The notes: a model not told the origin generated them from the sequence alone. A stretch of 64,000 bases of DNA from Paenibacillus mangrovi (GCF_022898935.1 NZ_JALIRP010000006.1:1-64000), one strand, 5' to 3'; positions 28,620 through 38,776 are shown, counted from the first letter of the stretch. A program made the numbers and translations.

Positions 28620-29416
28620 TCCCGGCATCGCCCGTATTGGAGCAGCCTAAGATCAAAATTGAAAATCTCAGCAAGGCGTATCAGGTTCGAAATGGCAGGC
28701 TCATCGCCTTAAGCGATGCGAATCTCGACATTATGCCTAACGAATTCATCAGCGTAGTCGGTCCAAGCGGCTGCGGTAAAACAACGCTGCTGAACATCAT
28801 TGCCGGCTTGGAGCAGGCCACCTCCGGCAATGTGGAAGTCGACGGGAAGAAGGTGACCGGACCGGGAAAAGAACGTGGCGTCGTGTTTCAGCAGTACGCC
28901 CTGTTCCCTTGGAAAACGGTCATCAAAAACATAGAGTTTGGCCTGAAGCTGCGCGGATACAGCAAAGCCGAGCGGCGCGAAAGGGCGGAGCAGTACCTGA
29001 AGTACGTCAATCTGAAGGATTTTGCCCATGCGTATCCCAAGGAACTGTCTGGCGGAATGAAGCAGCGTGTCGCGATTGCGCGGGCATATGCGGTTCAGCC
29101 GGAAGTGCTGCTGATGGACGAACCATTCGGAGCGCTGGATGCCCAAACGCGGGCTCAGCTGCAAGAGGATCTGCTGAAGACCTGGCAAACGGAGAAAAAG
29201 ACCTGCTTCTTCATCACCCACGATGTGGAAGAGGCTGTCATTCTGGGGCAGCGCGTCGTCATCATGAGTGCAAGACCGGGCCGAATCAAGGAAATCATCG
29301 ATGTGGATATTCCGTATCCTCGGGATCAAACGACAAAGATGGATCCAAGGTTTATTGAGATCAAAAACGAGATTTGGTCCAAGGTGTACAAGGAGTATTT
29401 GGAAGTACAAAAATAA
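28595..29416 (+). CDS. ABC ATP-binding protein, SsuB/TauB type
   Basis: 273 residues. Walker A GPSGCGKTT (56-64), Q-loop VFQQYALFPW, signature LSGGMKQR, Walker B LLMDEPFGALD. Start overlaps the permease by 25 nt. Energises the importer with the permease at 27852. Confidence 0.92.
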   Translation: MAGTAQVLIPASPVLEQPKIKIENLSKAYQVRNGRLIALSDANLDIMPNEFISVVGPSGCGKTTLLNIIAGLEQATSGNVEVDGKKVTGPGKERGVVFQQYALFPWKTVIKNIEFGLKLRGYSKAERRERAEQYLKYVNLKDFAHAYPKELSGGMKQRVAIARAYAVQPEVLLMDEPFGALDAQTRAQLQEDLLKTWQTEKKTCFFITHDVEEAVILGQRVVIMSARPGRIKEIIDVDIPYPRDQTTKMDPRFIEIKNEIWSKVYKEYLEVQK

Positions 29417-29469
29417 GAAAGCGTCTTTTTACATTCTCTAAAGAAATATTAAGGGGGACATGGTTGTTT

Positions 29470-30576
29470 ATGAAAACAAATACCAAAAAAGGCTTTCGTG
29501 CTTCACTTCTGTTATCCGTACTGATGTGCTTGACGCTGATAATGAGCGCCTGTGGCGGTTCCGGCAATACAAAGGCTGCGGAGGAGCCGGCAGGGGCTTC
29601 AACCTCTACCGGACAGGATGCTCCTAAGGAAACGAAAACGGATGCTCCCAAATCGCCCGTGAAAATCAACGTCGGCTACATTCCCGATCTGAACGGCGCA
29701 GCTCCGATTGTGATTGCGGATGAAAAGGGGTTCTTCAAAGACGCAGGGCTGAACGTCAATGCCGTCAAGTTCTTAAGCGGTCCGCCTGAATTCCAGGCCA
29801 TGGCTTCCGGAGACCTGGACATCGCCTATATTGGACCTGGCGCGACCTTCCTGGCCGCTCAAGGACAGGGCAAAATTATCGCGCTGGCCAGCCTGGGTTT
29901 TGGCGATATGGTGTATGCGACGAAGAAATCCGGGATTCAGGAATGGAAGGATCTTAAAGGCAAAACAGTCGGCGTTCCTAAAGGGACCTCTGGTGAGATG
30001 ATTCTGAACCTGGGGCTCGAAAAGGGCGGATTGAAGCCGTCCGATGTGAACATCGTTAATATCGACGTGGCCGGTGCGGTTTCGGCCTTCGTAGCAAACA
30101 AGGTGGATGCGGTGGCGATTTGGTCGCCATATACCAAGGAAATCGAGAAGCAGCTGGGTAAGGAGAATATCGTGAAGCTTGGGGATAACCGTACCTTCTA
30201 CCCGGAATATGTATTCCCGGCCAGCTGGGTCGTGAATCCGAAGTTCCTGGAGGAAAAGCCTGAGGTGGTACAGCAATTCCTCGAGGCGTGGGTGAAAGCC
30301 AATGATTACAAAATCAAAAACGTGGATGAGACGATTTCTTTGACCTCCAAGTATACCCAGGTGCCAGAGGACTCGCTGAAAGAACAATTCGAAACGATGG
30401 AATGGATTGAATCCTCCAAAATCGCAGGCTATATGAAGGACGGCACAACGGTGAAATGGTTCGAGAACCTGGAGAAAATGTTCGTGACAAACGGTAAAAT
30501 GACTGAAGTCGTACCCGGTGACAAGTTTATCGCCACCGAGCCGTTCGTGAAAGCGCAGGAGGCGGCCGGCAATTAA
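29470..30576 (+). CDS. ABC substrate-binding lipoprotein, SsuA/TauA (NMT1-like)
   Basis: 368 residues from ATG 29470 (TTG 29464 fits the AAGGGGG site equally well). Lipobox MSAC, then a linker and the SsuA/TauA/NMT1 fold: NVGYIPDLNGAAPIVIADEKGFF, then LSGPPEFQAMASGDLDIAYIGPG. It should bind an organosulfur or similar anion. Last gene of the sulfatase-transporter operon; its stop overlaps the converging response-regulator gene by 4 nt and no terminator is seen between them. Confidence 0.88.
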   Translation: MKTNTKKGFRASLLLSVLMCLTLIMSACGGSGNTKAAEEPAGASTSTGQDAPKETKTDAPKSPVKINVGYIPDLNGAAPIVIADEKGFFKDAGLNVNAVKFLSGPPEFQAMASGDLDIAYIGPGATFLAAQGQGKIIALASLGFGDMVYATKKSGIQEWKDLKGKTVGVPKGTSGEMILNLGLEKGGLKPSDVNIVNIDVAGAVSAFVANKVDAVAIWSPYTKEIEKQLGKENIVKLGDNRTFYPEYVFPASWVVNPKFLEEKPEVVQQFLEAWVKANDYKIKNVDETISLTSKYTQVPEDSLKEQFETMEWIESSKIAGYMKDGTTVKWFENLEKMFVTNGKMTEVVPGDKFIATEPFVKAQEAAGN

Positions 30577-31271
30577 TGGCCACTGCGCACTTTATGGATT
30601 AGATGCATGATATTAAGTTCGCGGAGCAGGGAGATGACCTCCTTGCTTCGTTTTTTATTGAACTTTTTCAGGATCACGTTGATCTGCGACTTGATAGTAG
30701 AAATCTCCACCTGCCGTTGCTTGGCGATCTCGGAAATCTTATAGTCACTGTAAAGCAAATGGATGATTTCGAGCTCGCTTGGCGTCAGCTGGGACAGGAT
30801 CATGGTCGCCTGGAACAGACTTTCCTGGTTTTTGCGGATGCGGGTAAATTCACTTTTGATTTTATTCGTAATTTCCGGATGCATCTGTGATATGCCTTCA
30901 TACGCGCTGCGTACCCGCTGGACGATTTCGTGATCCGGACGGGTCTTGAGCACATAATCCACTGCACCGGTCTCGAAAGCGCTGAAGATTGTTTCATCAT
31001 CCTCATGTACTGTAAGGAATACAATCCGTGTCTGGGGGAATTCCTCCAAAATATGCTTCGCATGAATAATTCCGTCATGCTTGGCATCCATTTCGATATC
31101 CATCAGCACGACATCCGCGCGGGTGGTCCGCATCAGCTGCAGAGCCATTTTGCCGCTCGCAGCCGTTCCGGCGATTTGAATATCCTCATGCCCCCTCAGG
31201 ATGGAGCAGAAATGTTCACGCAGTACGTCTAAATCCTCGGCAACAATGACCTGTATGGGCGCTTTGTTCAT
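30573..31271 (-). CDS. Response regulator, NarL/LuxR output
   Basis: 232 residues. Receiver domain with phospho-acceptor D58 (VVLMDIEMD), then a LuxR-type HTH (LTPSELEIIHLLYSDYKISEIAKQRQVEISTIKSQ). Lies 15 nt after the kinase gene. The genes it controls are unknown; the converging sulfatase/transporter operon is a candidate by position only. Confidence 0.88.
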   Translation of the reverse strand: MNKAPIQVIVAEDLDVLREHFCSILRGHEDIQIAGTAASGKMALQLMRTTRADVVLMDIEMDAKHDGIIHAKHILEEFPQTRIVFLTVHEDDETIFSAFETGAVDYVLKTRPDHEIVQRVRSAYEGISQMHPEITNKIKSEFTRIRKNQESLFQATMILSQLTPSELEIIHLLYSDYKISEIAKQRQVEISTIKSQINVILKKFNKKRSKEVISLLRELNIMHLIHKVRSGH

Positions 31272-31286
31272 TGCGTTGTACCTCCC

Positions 31287-32783
31287 TTACGCTGTATGCT
31301 TCCGATAAATCGGCAGGACGATCTGAAAAGTGCTTCCAAAGCCAGGTTTACTCTCTACATGGATACGCCCGTCATGACCATGCACAATTTGTTTGGCGTA
31401 GGATAAACCGACACCCCAGTTGCGGGTTGTGTTTTTACTGGTGACAAACGGGTCAAAAATGGCTCGCAGCTGCTCTTTTTCCATGCCACAGCCGTTATCC
31501 GTAATACTGATAATATTGAAATTGCCTTCGGGATACGAAGTAATCTGAATGGTTCCACGCTGTTCTTCCGGAATGGCCTCCGCCGCATTGGTCAGGATGT
31601 TGTAAATGGCTTCGGACAGATGGGCTTGATCGGCCAAAACAGTAATACTCTCGGCCTCTTCGAATCGGGTGTGGACTTCAAGCGCTCTTGAACCGGTATT
31701 GAACCTGCTGAGCACTCCATCCATAAGCTCACAGATAGATACCGAGCGGAGCTGTAGATGGGTTGTTTTGATGGATCGGTACAGCTGGTCCAGCCGCTCA
31801 AGCGTTTCGTGTACGACCACATTGGCCTTGACCAGCGGCTCTTGGCTGACGCCGTGATCATCGCTGGAGGGATTCTGTCTGGCTTGGTTCAGGAGCACTT
31901 GAATGATGAGCAGCTGATTTTTGATCCCATGCGTGAATACCTTGATGCCCATATCGGCTGTCTTCAGCTTTCGCTCCAGCAGCAGCGTTTCTTCGCCCAT
32001 TTTTTTCTCGATGTCGGTGTAACGCCAGATGGAGAAGAGGCTGATGCCAGATAGAATTCCCGTGATGCCAATGCCGAGATACCATTCAAACAGAGTCAGC
32101 GGTGGATTGAAGTTGGAAAAATCCGAATACAGAACATAGTAGGTGCGCACATCCGTCACTTGCATCGGGCCCATGAAGCCTAGGTAAAAATAAAACAGCA
32201 CAAGCGCAAACACGCCGTAGAGAATATGCTTGATCTGCTTTTTCAGCCAGGGGATGGTGACATGAGAATAATAATAGACAATGAGCGATGTGGCGTAAAG
32301 CGCAGAGATGACAAGCCATCCGCGGGTGATATAGCTGATGATATAAGTGCTTCTTGGACTGAGTAGACTTAGCATGGGTTTGTAGATGACCGGATCGTAA
32401 AAAATGATATTGAGCAGAGGCAAAATAGCATGAAGGGCAAGCGCGAGTACACGGTGCTTCATCTGATTATTGTAGAAGAGAGATAGGGACAAGCCGATAA
32501 AGCCGAAGATGAACAGTGATCTGCCGATTGTGATCATGCGGCTGACGCCATCGATGCTGATCGGGGAATGGAGCAGCATATCGCGGATCGCATCATTGAA
32601 AAAAAGCACGATATTGACCCGGTAATAGAATCCACCGTATTTGGCGATGAACAGGACGAGTCCGGACATGCTGAGAAACCATCCGAGCAAAATAATAGAC
32701 ATCCAGTAAACGGACGGGTTGCGAGCCTTGGCGATAAACATGATAATCATGGCCGACATCAGGAGAATCAGTAGAATCGTCAT
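31287..32783 (-). CDS. Multi-TM sensor histidine kinase
   Basis: 498 residues. The N-terminal half holds about eight membrane helices without a large extracellular domain. The phospho-acceptor region is FTHGIKNQLLIIQVLL, followed by the N box NILTNAAEAIPEEQ, G1 DNGCGMEKEQ and G2 GVGLSYAKQI. The membrane-embedded sensor suggests detection of a membrane or hydrophobic signal. First gene of a two-gene operon with the LuxR-type regulator. Confidence 0.87.
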   Translation of the reverse strand: MTILLILLMSAMIIMFIAKARNPSVYWMSIILLGWFLSMSGLVLFIAKYGGFYYRVNIVLFFNDAIRDMLLHSPISIDGVSRMITIGRSLFIFGFIGLSLSLFYNNQMKHRVLALALHAILPLLNIIFYDPVIYKPMLSLLSPRSTYIISYITRGWLVISALYATSLIVYYYSHVTIPWLKKQIKHILYGVFALVLFYFYLGFMGPMQVTDVRTYYVLYSDFSNFNPPLTLFEWYLGIGITGILSGISLFSIWRYTDIEKKMGEETLLLERKLKTADMGIKVFTHGIKNQLLIIQVLLNQARQNPSSDDHGVSQEPLVKANVVVHETLERLDQLYRSIKTTHLQLRSVSICELMDGVLSRFNTGSRALEVHTRFEEAESITVLADQAHLSEAIYNILTNAAEAIPEEQRGTIQITSYPEGNFNIISITDNGCGMEKEQLRAIFDPFVTSKNTTRNWGVGLSYAKQIVHGHDGRIHVESKPGFGSTFQIVLPIYRKHTA

Positions 32784-33050
32784 CTCTGTAAAGCTCCTTT
32801 GATGGATCTATTCAGGCTTCGGCTTGTAGGTTAGCGCTGGGATGTATCCCTTTTCATTGTACATGAATTTGTTTGAATTGTAAGATATATCCTTATGGAA
32901 ATTAAGAACATTCTACTTTAACAGAGCTTTAGATATTAGAAAAGAGTGCTCCCGAGTTTGTTCCTAAAATGCTGATGATGATAGACTATCTGTCATTCAA
33001 CATTTTGCTATACTAATAGTTGGCTTACGGAAAGCTTGAGGAGGAATTGT

Positions 33051-33776
33051 ATGTACCGGATTTTTATAGTGGAGGACGATCGTAAAATTAGTGCTGTCCT
33101 GAAAAGAAATATGGAGAAATACGGATATGATGCTTCGTGCGTAACGGAGTTTCGCGACATCATGCAGGAGCTTGAAGCGTATGCACCCCATTTGGTCATG
33201 CTTGATATTAACCTGCCATACTTCGACGGTTATTATTGGTGCAGACAAATACGTAAAAAGTCCAACTTACCGATCATCTTCATATCCGCCCGAGCGGGTG
33301 AGATGGATCAGGTGATGGCCATAGATAACGGCGGCGATGATTACATCACGAAGCCGATCCATTTAGACCTTTTAATAGCGAAGGTAAAAAGCGTACTAAG
33401 AAGAGTTTACGGGGATTATGCGGCATCCACCGGGCTTGCTCAGTCGCCTGAGAGCGAGTTAAACGTACAAGGCTTGCGACTGAATCTTAGCCGTAATGAA
33501 CTGATATGGGAAAAGCGGAAAACCCAGCTTACGAAGAATGAACAGCTGTTAGCTGAATGCTTCATGCAGCAGTACGGAAGGACCGTCTCGCGGGATCAGC
33601 TGCTTGGGACGTTATGGGACAATGCGCAGTTTGTCGATGACAACACGTTGACCGTCAATGTGGCGAGATTGCGAAAGAAGCTCGAGGAGCTGGGGCTGCA
33701 AAGTGCGATCGCGACGGTACGAGGAATGGGATATAAACTGATTTTAAGCGCTGAGCAGGGGGAGACGAGCTCTTGA
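33051..33776 (+). CDS. OmpR-family response regulator (BceR-like)
   Basis: 241 residues from ATG 33051 (GAGGAGG 6 nt upstream). Receiver with D52 (LVMLDINLP) and a C-terminal winged helix (TLTVNVARLRKKLEELGL). With the kinase it forms a Bce-type two-component system that normally activates the adjacent ABC transporter when cell-wall-active peptides are present. Confidence 0.88.
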   Translation: MYRIFIVEDDRKISAVLKRNMEKYGYDASCVTEFRDIMQELEAYAPHLVMLDINLPYFDGYYWCRQIRKKSNLPIIFISARAGEMDQVMAIDNGGDDYITKPIHLDLLIAKVKSVLRRVYGDYAASTGLAQSPESELNVQGLRLNLSRNELIWEKRKTQLTKNEQLLAECFMQQYGRTVSRDQLLGTLWDNAQFVDDNTLTVNVARLRKKLEELGLQSAIATVRGMGYKLILSAEQGETSS

Positions 33777-34876
33777 GATTGCTGACTTTAGCTTTATTCC
33801 TTCGTGATCGGCTCATTTATGTGGTATCAGGATTACTTATTATGGGTATCGGCGTCTGTTTAATGCTGCTGGAAAATGCGCGTTATCCAGGATTGATGGA
33901 AACGAGCACGATATATTATTTTGTGGCTGCTGCAGCATTCTTTTTGATTCTTGGACTTGCTGTTGACTACATTCGGCAGCGTGAGTATTACAAACAGCTT
34001 AGAAATGCGATTGAACGGTCTGATGAATTGCATGTTGAAGCCATCGTGCAATCTTCAGTAACTGCTGAGCAGCAACTCGTTGCGTGCTTGCTTAATCAGC
34101 AAATGAGCGCTTATCTAAATAAACTCGGTGCATACCGCCGTCAGCAGGAGCTCCATAATCATTTTGTGCTGCAATGGGTGCATCATATGAAGACGCCTTT
34201 ATCGGTTATTGATTTGCTTTTGCAGGAGACCTCCCAGCAGATTCCATCTTCGGAGAAGGAGCAGAAAGAGCTCACCCTTAGTCTGCATGAAGAAGCAGAT
34301 CGAATGTCGAGAGGTCTGGAAATGCTGCTCCATACGGCACGCTTAGACAAGTTCGAAATGGATCTTCATCTCAAAAAAACGCCGCTCCACAACGTGATTC
34401 GTGACGTTCTGATTGCTCACAAACGTCTTTGTATCCGTCATTCCGTTATACCGCAAATACATGGTGAGGCATGGATAGAAACGGATGAGAAGTGGATGAC
34501 GGTCGTACTCAATCAAATCGTCAGCAACGCGATCAAATACAGCAAGGACAAGCAAGATGTGAAGCATCTTATGATCCACATGGAGCAGAATACAGACACT
34601 GGCTGCAAGCTTAGCATAACTGATGAGGGGAGCGGCATAGCACCTCACGATATACCACGAATATTTGATCCTTTCTTCACCGGTGAGAACGGACGGTCTG
34701 CGGGGGAATCGACGGGAATGGGACTGTATTTAGCGAAACAAGTGTGCAGCAGGCTCGGTCACGAACTGTCCGTATCGTCGGAGCTTGGTGTCGGTACGAC
34801 GTTTACGATCACTTTTCAGCCCGCCGGCATTCATCTTCTTGGCAGCCAAGCAGACAAGGACAGGCACGCTTTGTGA
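33773..34876 (+). CDS. Intramembrane-sensing histidine kinase (BceS-like)
   Basis: 367 residues from TTG 33773, overlapping the regulator stop. Two N-terminal TM helices with only a short loop between them, then the DHp His137 in WVHHMKTPLS, N box NQIVSNAIKYSK and G boxes. Such kinases sense through their transporter rather than the drug itself. Confidence 0.88.
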   Translation: MRLLTLALFLRDRLIYVVSGLLIMGIGVCLMLLENARYPGLMETSTIYYFVAAAAFFLILGLAVDYIRQREYYKQLRNAIERSDELHVEAIVQSSVTAEQQLVACLLNQQMSAYLNKLGAYRRQQELHNHFVLQWVHHMKTPLSVIDLLLQETSQQIPSSEKEQKELTLSLHEEADRMSRGLEMLLHTARLDKFEMDLHLKKTPLHNVIRDVLIAHKRLCIRHSVIPQIHGEAWIETDEKWMTVVLNQIVSNAIKYSKDKQDVKHLMIHMEQNTDTGCKLSITDEGSGIAPHDIPRIFDPFFTGENGRSAGESTGMGLYLAKQVCSRLGHELSVSSELGVGTTFTITFQPAGIHLLGSQADKDRHAL

Positions 34877-34999
34877 CAACTTTGTCATGTTCGAAGCGTG
34901 TTTTTTGTTATATAAATCGATGGGTTCGGTACTCATTGCCCGCTATACTAAACGTTGTTAAGGCAATCAAACTACAAACGGGGGGAGGGAGATCAAGCG

Positions 35000-35776
35000 A
35001 TGAGTGTTCTTAAAGCGCAGGGGCTTGGTAAAATTTTCAGCTCCAAAGGGAATGTCATCTGTACAGCATTAAATGACATCGACCTGCAGGTAGAGGCCGG
35101 CGAATTTGTCGGCGTTATGGGTCCGTCGGGAAGCGGGAAGACGACGCTGCTTAATCTGCTCGCAGCAATGGATCGTCCAACATCCGGCCATATTGAAATT
35201 AACGGTATGAATCCGAACAAGCTCAGTGATAAAAAATTGGCGCTTTTCAGAAGGCGTGAGCTTGGCTTCGTCTTTCAGGATTTTAATTTACTAGATTCTC
35301 TGAGCATCAAGGAAAATATTATTTTGCCGCTTGTGCTCGATGGGACTGCTCCCAGGTTGATCGAGGAGAGGCTGAATCCGCTTGCTGAATGGCTGCAGAT
35401 GACGAATCTGTTGAACAAGCGCACATATGAAGTGTCTGGCGGCCAAAAGCAACGTGCGGCTATTGCACGCGCGCTTATTAATGAACCATCGTTAGTGCTC
35501 GCTGATGAACTGACAGGTAGCCTGGATTCCAAGTCAGCGAAGGATGTGATGGAGTCGCTGCAGGAGATGAACGTAAGATTGAAGGCTACTGTTCTAATGG
35601 TGACTCACGATCCATTCTCAGCGAGCTATTGTCAGCGCATCGTGTTTATTAAAGACGGAAGAATCTTCTCGGAAATTCGGCGCGGTTCGAATCGGCAAGC
35701 ATTTTTCCAACAAATATTAGACGCGCTGAGTGTACTGGGAGGGAATTTTAATGACGCTTCGTTCGCACGCGCTTAG
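35000..35776 (+). CDS. Bce-type ABC ATP-binding protein
   Basis: 258 residues from ATG 35000, with a GGGAGGGAG-rich site. Walker A GPSGSGKTT (41-49), signature VSGGQKQR, and LVLADELTGSLD as Walker B. Overlaps the permease by 26 nt. Partner of the permease in a detoxification/sensing complex. Confidence 0.9.
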   Translation: MSVLKAQGLGKIFSSKGNVICTALNDIDLQVEAGEFVGVMGPSGSGKTTLLNLLAAMDRPTSGHIEINGMNPNKLSDKKLALFRRRELGFVFQDFNLLDSLSIKENIILPLVLDGTAPRLIEERLNPLAEWLQMTNLLNKRTYEVSGGQKQRAAIARALINEPSLVLADELTGSLDSKSAKDVMESLQEMNVRLKATVLMVTHDPFSASYCQRIVFIKDGRIFSEIRRGSNRQAFFQQILDALSVLGGNFNDASFARA

Positions 35777-37103
35777 AAACCTTCGCGGCAACTGGCGGTC
35801 ATACAGCGCGTTTTTTATGAGCAGCGTCTTCTCCGTCATGATTTTCTATATGTATGCCGCATTTGTTGCTCATCCCGACCTGACGAGTAGTCATATCATT
35901 GGAACTTCGCAAGTAAGGCTGGGCATGGTGTTTTGCCAATACATTATCGTTATTTTTTCGTTTCTGTTCGTGCTTTACTCCAATGCCGCATTTCTAAAAT
36001 CAAGAATGAAGGAATTCGGCCTTCTATATATGTTCGGAATGACTCGTATGCAGCTTCGCCGACTTATCGTATATGAAAGCACAGTTATTGCAGTTATGGC
36101 GATCGTTGCCGGTATCGGCTTAGGGGTACTATTCAGCAAGCCATTCTTTATGGCGCTCGGTGTGCTGCTGGGCATGAACGATCCCATTGCCACTCTTGTA
36201 CCGCTTCATGCGCTATGGATAACGGCTGGCGGCTTCTTTATGCTGTTCACACTCATTTCGATTGAGTCGGCAATGCGTGTGGGGCGTACAGAAATTGCTC
36301 TATTACTTAATGTAGGAGACAGATCGGAGGAGCAGATTGTTTATACACCATGGCTTGCCTTGCTTGCAGCCGTATGTTTAGCATCCTCTTATGGTATGGC
36401 TTTGATGTTAAATGCATCGAACTTCAGCATGCTTGCGCCCCTTGTCCTGCTTACGGCTATCATTGGAACTTATCTGTTATTCACGCAGTGCAGCGGCTTG
36501 CTGCTGCGATTGGTTAAAAGTTGTAAAAGGGTCTACTACAATCGAACGAATCTGATCGTATTCGCTCAGCTTGGCCTTAAGCTGAAGGAAAATGCGCGAA
36601 TGCTGTTTATTGTGTCGATTTTGAGCGCAGTTATTTTAACGGCATCCGGAACGGTTTATATGTTAGAGCTTGCGCTGCAACTGAACGATATAAAGACGCA
36701 GTATGATGATCCCCAAGGAGTCATTTCACTAACGATGTTTATTGGCGTGTTCATTAGTTTGCTGTTCTTTATCGCATCCGGTAGTATGATTTACTTCAAA
36801 TTGTTCACGCAGCTGAAAGAGGATCAGATGCAGTATAAGGCACTGACCCGAATCGGTATGACGCAAGCCGAGCTTCGAAAAATCGTCTATATGCAGGTCG
36901 GTATTCTTTTCTTCGCGCCATGCCTTGTCGGCATCGTACATGCGTTGGTCGCACTTAAAGCATTAAACAACCTCCTTATGGTATCCAATTGGATCTATTC
37001 GTTCGTCATCATCGGCATTTATTTGGCCATGCAGACGATTTACTTCCTGGTGGCCTGCAACAGCTACATGAAAAGCATAAATTTGACCAAGGGGAATCGG
37101 TAA
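35751..37103 (+). CDS. Bce-type FtsX-like permease lacking the large extracellular domain
   Basis: 450 residues, whereas BceB-type permeases have about 620-660. About ten TM helices and the FtsX start SHALRNLRGNWRSY are present. In BceB the seventh and eighth helices are separated by roughly 200 extracellular residues that bind the peptide. Here ASGTVYMLELALQL and GVISLTMFIGVFISLLFF are only about 10-20 residues apart. The frame is open throughout, so this is a clean loss or a natural short class. Coupled to the serine hydrolase by TAATG. Confidence 0.85.
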   Translation: MTLRSHALRNLRGNWRSYSAFFMSSVFSVMIFYMYAAFVAHPDLTSSHIIGTSQVRLGMVFCQYIIVIFSFLFVLYSNAAFLKSRMKEFGLLYMFGMTRMQLRRLIVYESTVIAVMAIVAGIGLGVLFSKPFFMALGVLLGMNDPIATLVPLHALWITAGGFFMLFTLISIESAMRVGRTEIALLLNVGDRSEEQIVYTPWLALLAAVCLASSYGMALMLNASNFSMLAPLVLLTAIIGTYLLFTQCSGLLLRLVKSCKRVYYNRTNLIVFAQLGLKLKENARMLFIVSILSAVILTASGTVYMLELALQLNDIKTQYDDPQGVISLTMFIGVFISLLFFIASGSMIYFKLFTQLKEDQMQYKALTRIGMTQAELRKIVYMQVGILFFAPCLVGIVHALVALKALNNLLMVSNWIYSFVIIGIYLAMQTIYFLVACNSYMKSINLTKGNR

Positions 37104-38644
37104 TGAAAGTAATGAAACCATCAGTAAAAATAGGTATGTTCATGATTGCTATGATTTTGGCGGTTAGTGGTTTTACACCTAAAATAGCTAACGCTGACTC
37201 AAGTGAAAAAATTCAGAAGATTAATCAGTTTGTTGAACAGCAGCAAAGCATAAGTAAAATTCCGGGAATATCGGTAGTTATAGTAGAGAAGGGGCAAACG
37301 GTCTATCAAAATAGCTTCGGGTACGCTGATGTCAAGGCGAAAACACCTGTGACCGATAAAACGTTATTTGAACTCGGATCCACATCGAAAGCTTTCACAG
37401 GTTTAGCCATTTTGCAATTGGAAAAAGAGGGATTGTTGAAACGATCTGACGATGTCCGGAAGTATATCCCATGGTTAGAGTTAAAATATAATGGGGAGCC
37501 GCAAACGATTACTATAGATCAGCTGCTTCATCATACCAGCGGAATACCTTCGAATTCAATCACGCATATTCCAGAAAGTAATGCAGAAAACGCCCTTGAG
37601 CTAACCGTGAAAACATTACTGAACCAGCAGTTGGATCGTAAGCCAGGCAGCTCTTTTGAATACGCGACAATCAACTACGATATACTGGGACTCGTTATCG
37701 AGATGGTAACGAAGCAGCCCTATGATGTGTATATGAAACAGCACATTTTAGAGCCGATAGGTATGAAAGACTCGTTTGTTGGGCTGCATCAGGTTCAATC
37801 CGCTGAGATGGCATCCGGTTATAAAATTGGATTTATGAAAGAGCAGGCTTACACACCTCCCATTTATCGGGGAAATATACCAGCTGGATATATGATCAGC
37901 AATACAAATGATATCGCGAAGTGGATGAATCTACAGTTAGGAAACAATCTGAGCCATGCGATCGACAAACTGCTCATCCAAGAATCACACATCCCGGATC
38001 AGTCCGTAGAGCCTTTTGATAAAAATACTTACTATGCCAGCGGATGGGGAGTCCAGCAAAAAAACGATAAACCATATATATTTCATGCCGGAGAGAACCC
38101 GACATTTACCTCATATTTCATCATGCAGCCTGATGAGCAATTGGGAGTAGCCATTTTAGCCAATATGAATACAAGTTTTACGACAGCCATTGGTCAAGGC
38201 GTGATGGATCTGTGGGAAGGGAGCAACGTTACTAATAATCATTCCGACAGCTATCAAAAGTTAGATCAAATCGTGACAATACTATGTATATCCGCCTGTT
38301 GTTTCTGTGTACTGTTTATGATGTTAACGTTAAGAATCATGGGGAGGATCGCTCGAAAACAACGGATTTGGACATCGTTAAACGTAAAGAGGATCTTGCT
38401 ATTATCGGTACATACGTTGATTGTAGCTGCAATTTTGACACTCACGATCATAATCCCGAAAATTTTAGGAATGCCTTGGACATTTATTAAAGTATGGGCT
38501 CCGACGACGATCTCGGTATTTCCATATTGTATCCTGGCCGCATGCATTATCTATTTTATTTTTGGGTTATCGCTCATTCTGACCAAGAAAATGAATTGCA
38601 GTAAAGAAAAAACAGCAGCTCGCGACATGGGAGCTGAAATGTAA
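37103..38644 (+). CDS. Membrane-anchored serine hydrolase (class C beta-lactamase/PBP4 fold)
   Basis: 513 residues from ATG 37103, whose A is the last base of the permease stop. A signal peptide ends near NADSS. Catalytic SxxK is S93-TS-K96, and the KTG-equivalent is HAGENP. The YxN motif reads Y187-A-T, where Asn is usual, so activity may be altered. Three to four C-terminal TM helices lie between about 395 and 500. The place in the Bce operon suggests a role at the cell surface in peptide or wall response. Confidence 0.82.
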   Translation: MKVMKPSVKIGMFMIAMILAVSGFTPKIANADSSEKIQKINQFVEQQQSISKIPGISVVIVEKGQTVYQNSFGYADVKAKTPVTDKTLFELGSTSKAFTGLAILQLEKEGLLKRSDDVRKYIPWLELKYNGEPQTITIDQLLHHTSGIPSNSITHIPESNAENALELTVKTLLNQQLDRKPGSSFEYATINYDILGLVIEMVTKQPYDVYMKQHILEPIGMKDSFVGLHQVQSAEMASGYKIGFMKEQAYTPPIYRGNIPAGYMISNTNDIAKWMNLQLGNNLSHAIDKLLIQESHIPDQSVEPFDKNTYYASGWGVQQKNDKPYIFHAGENPTFTSYFIMQPDEQLGVAILANMNTSFTTAIGQGVMDLWEGSNVTNNHSDSYQKLDQIVTILCISACCFCVLFMMLTLRIMGRIARKQRIWTSLNVKRILLLSVHTLIVAAILTLTIIIPKILGMPWTFIKVWAPTTISVFPYCILAACIIYFIFGLSLILTKKMNCSKEKTAARDMGAEM

Positions 38645-38776
38645 CATTTGAGAAGCGACAGCCTTTACAGAAACAGCGCAGTAATCGGTGCTTGTCAGGC
38701 TAGTCTGCATAATGTGAACAAGTCCCTCATAGACATGTATCAATCAAGTAAAACATGTGCTAAAGGGGATGATGTC

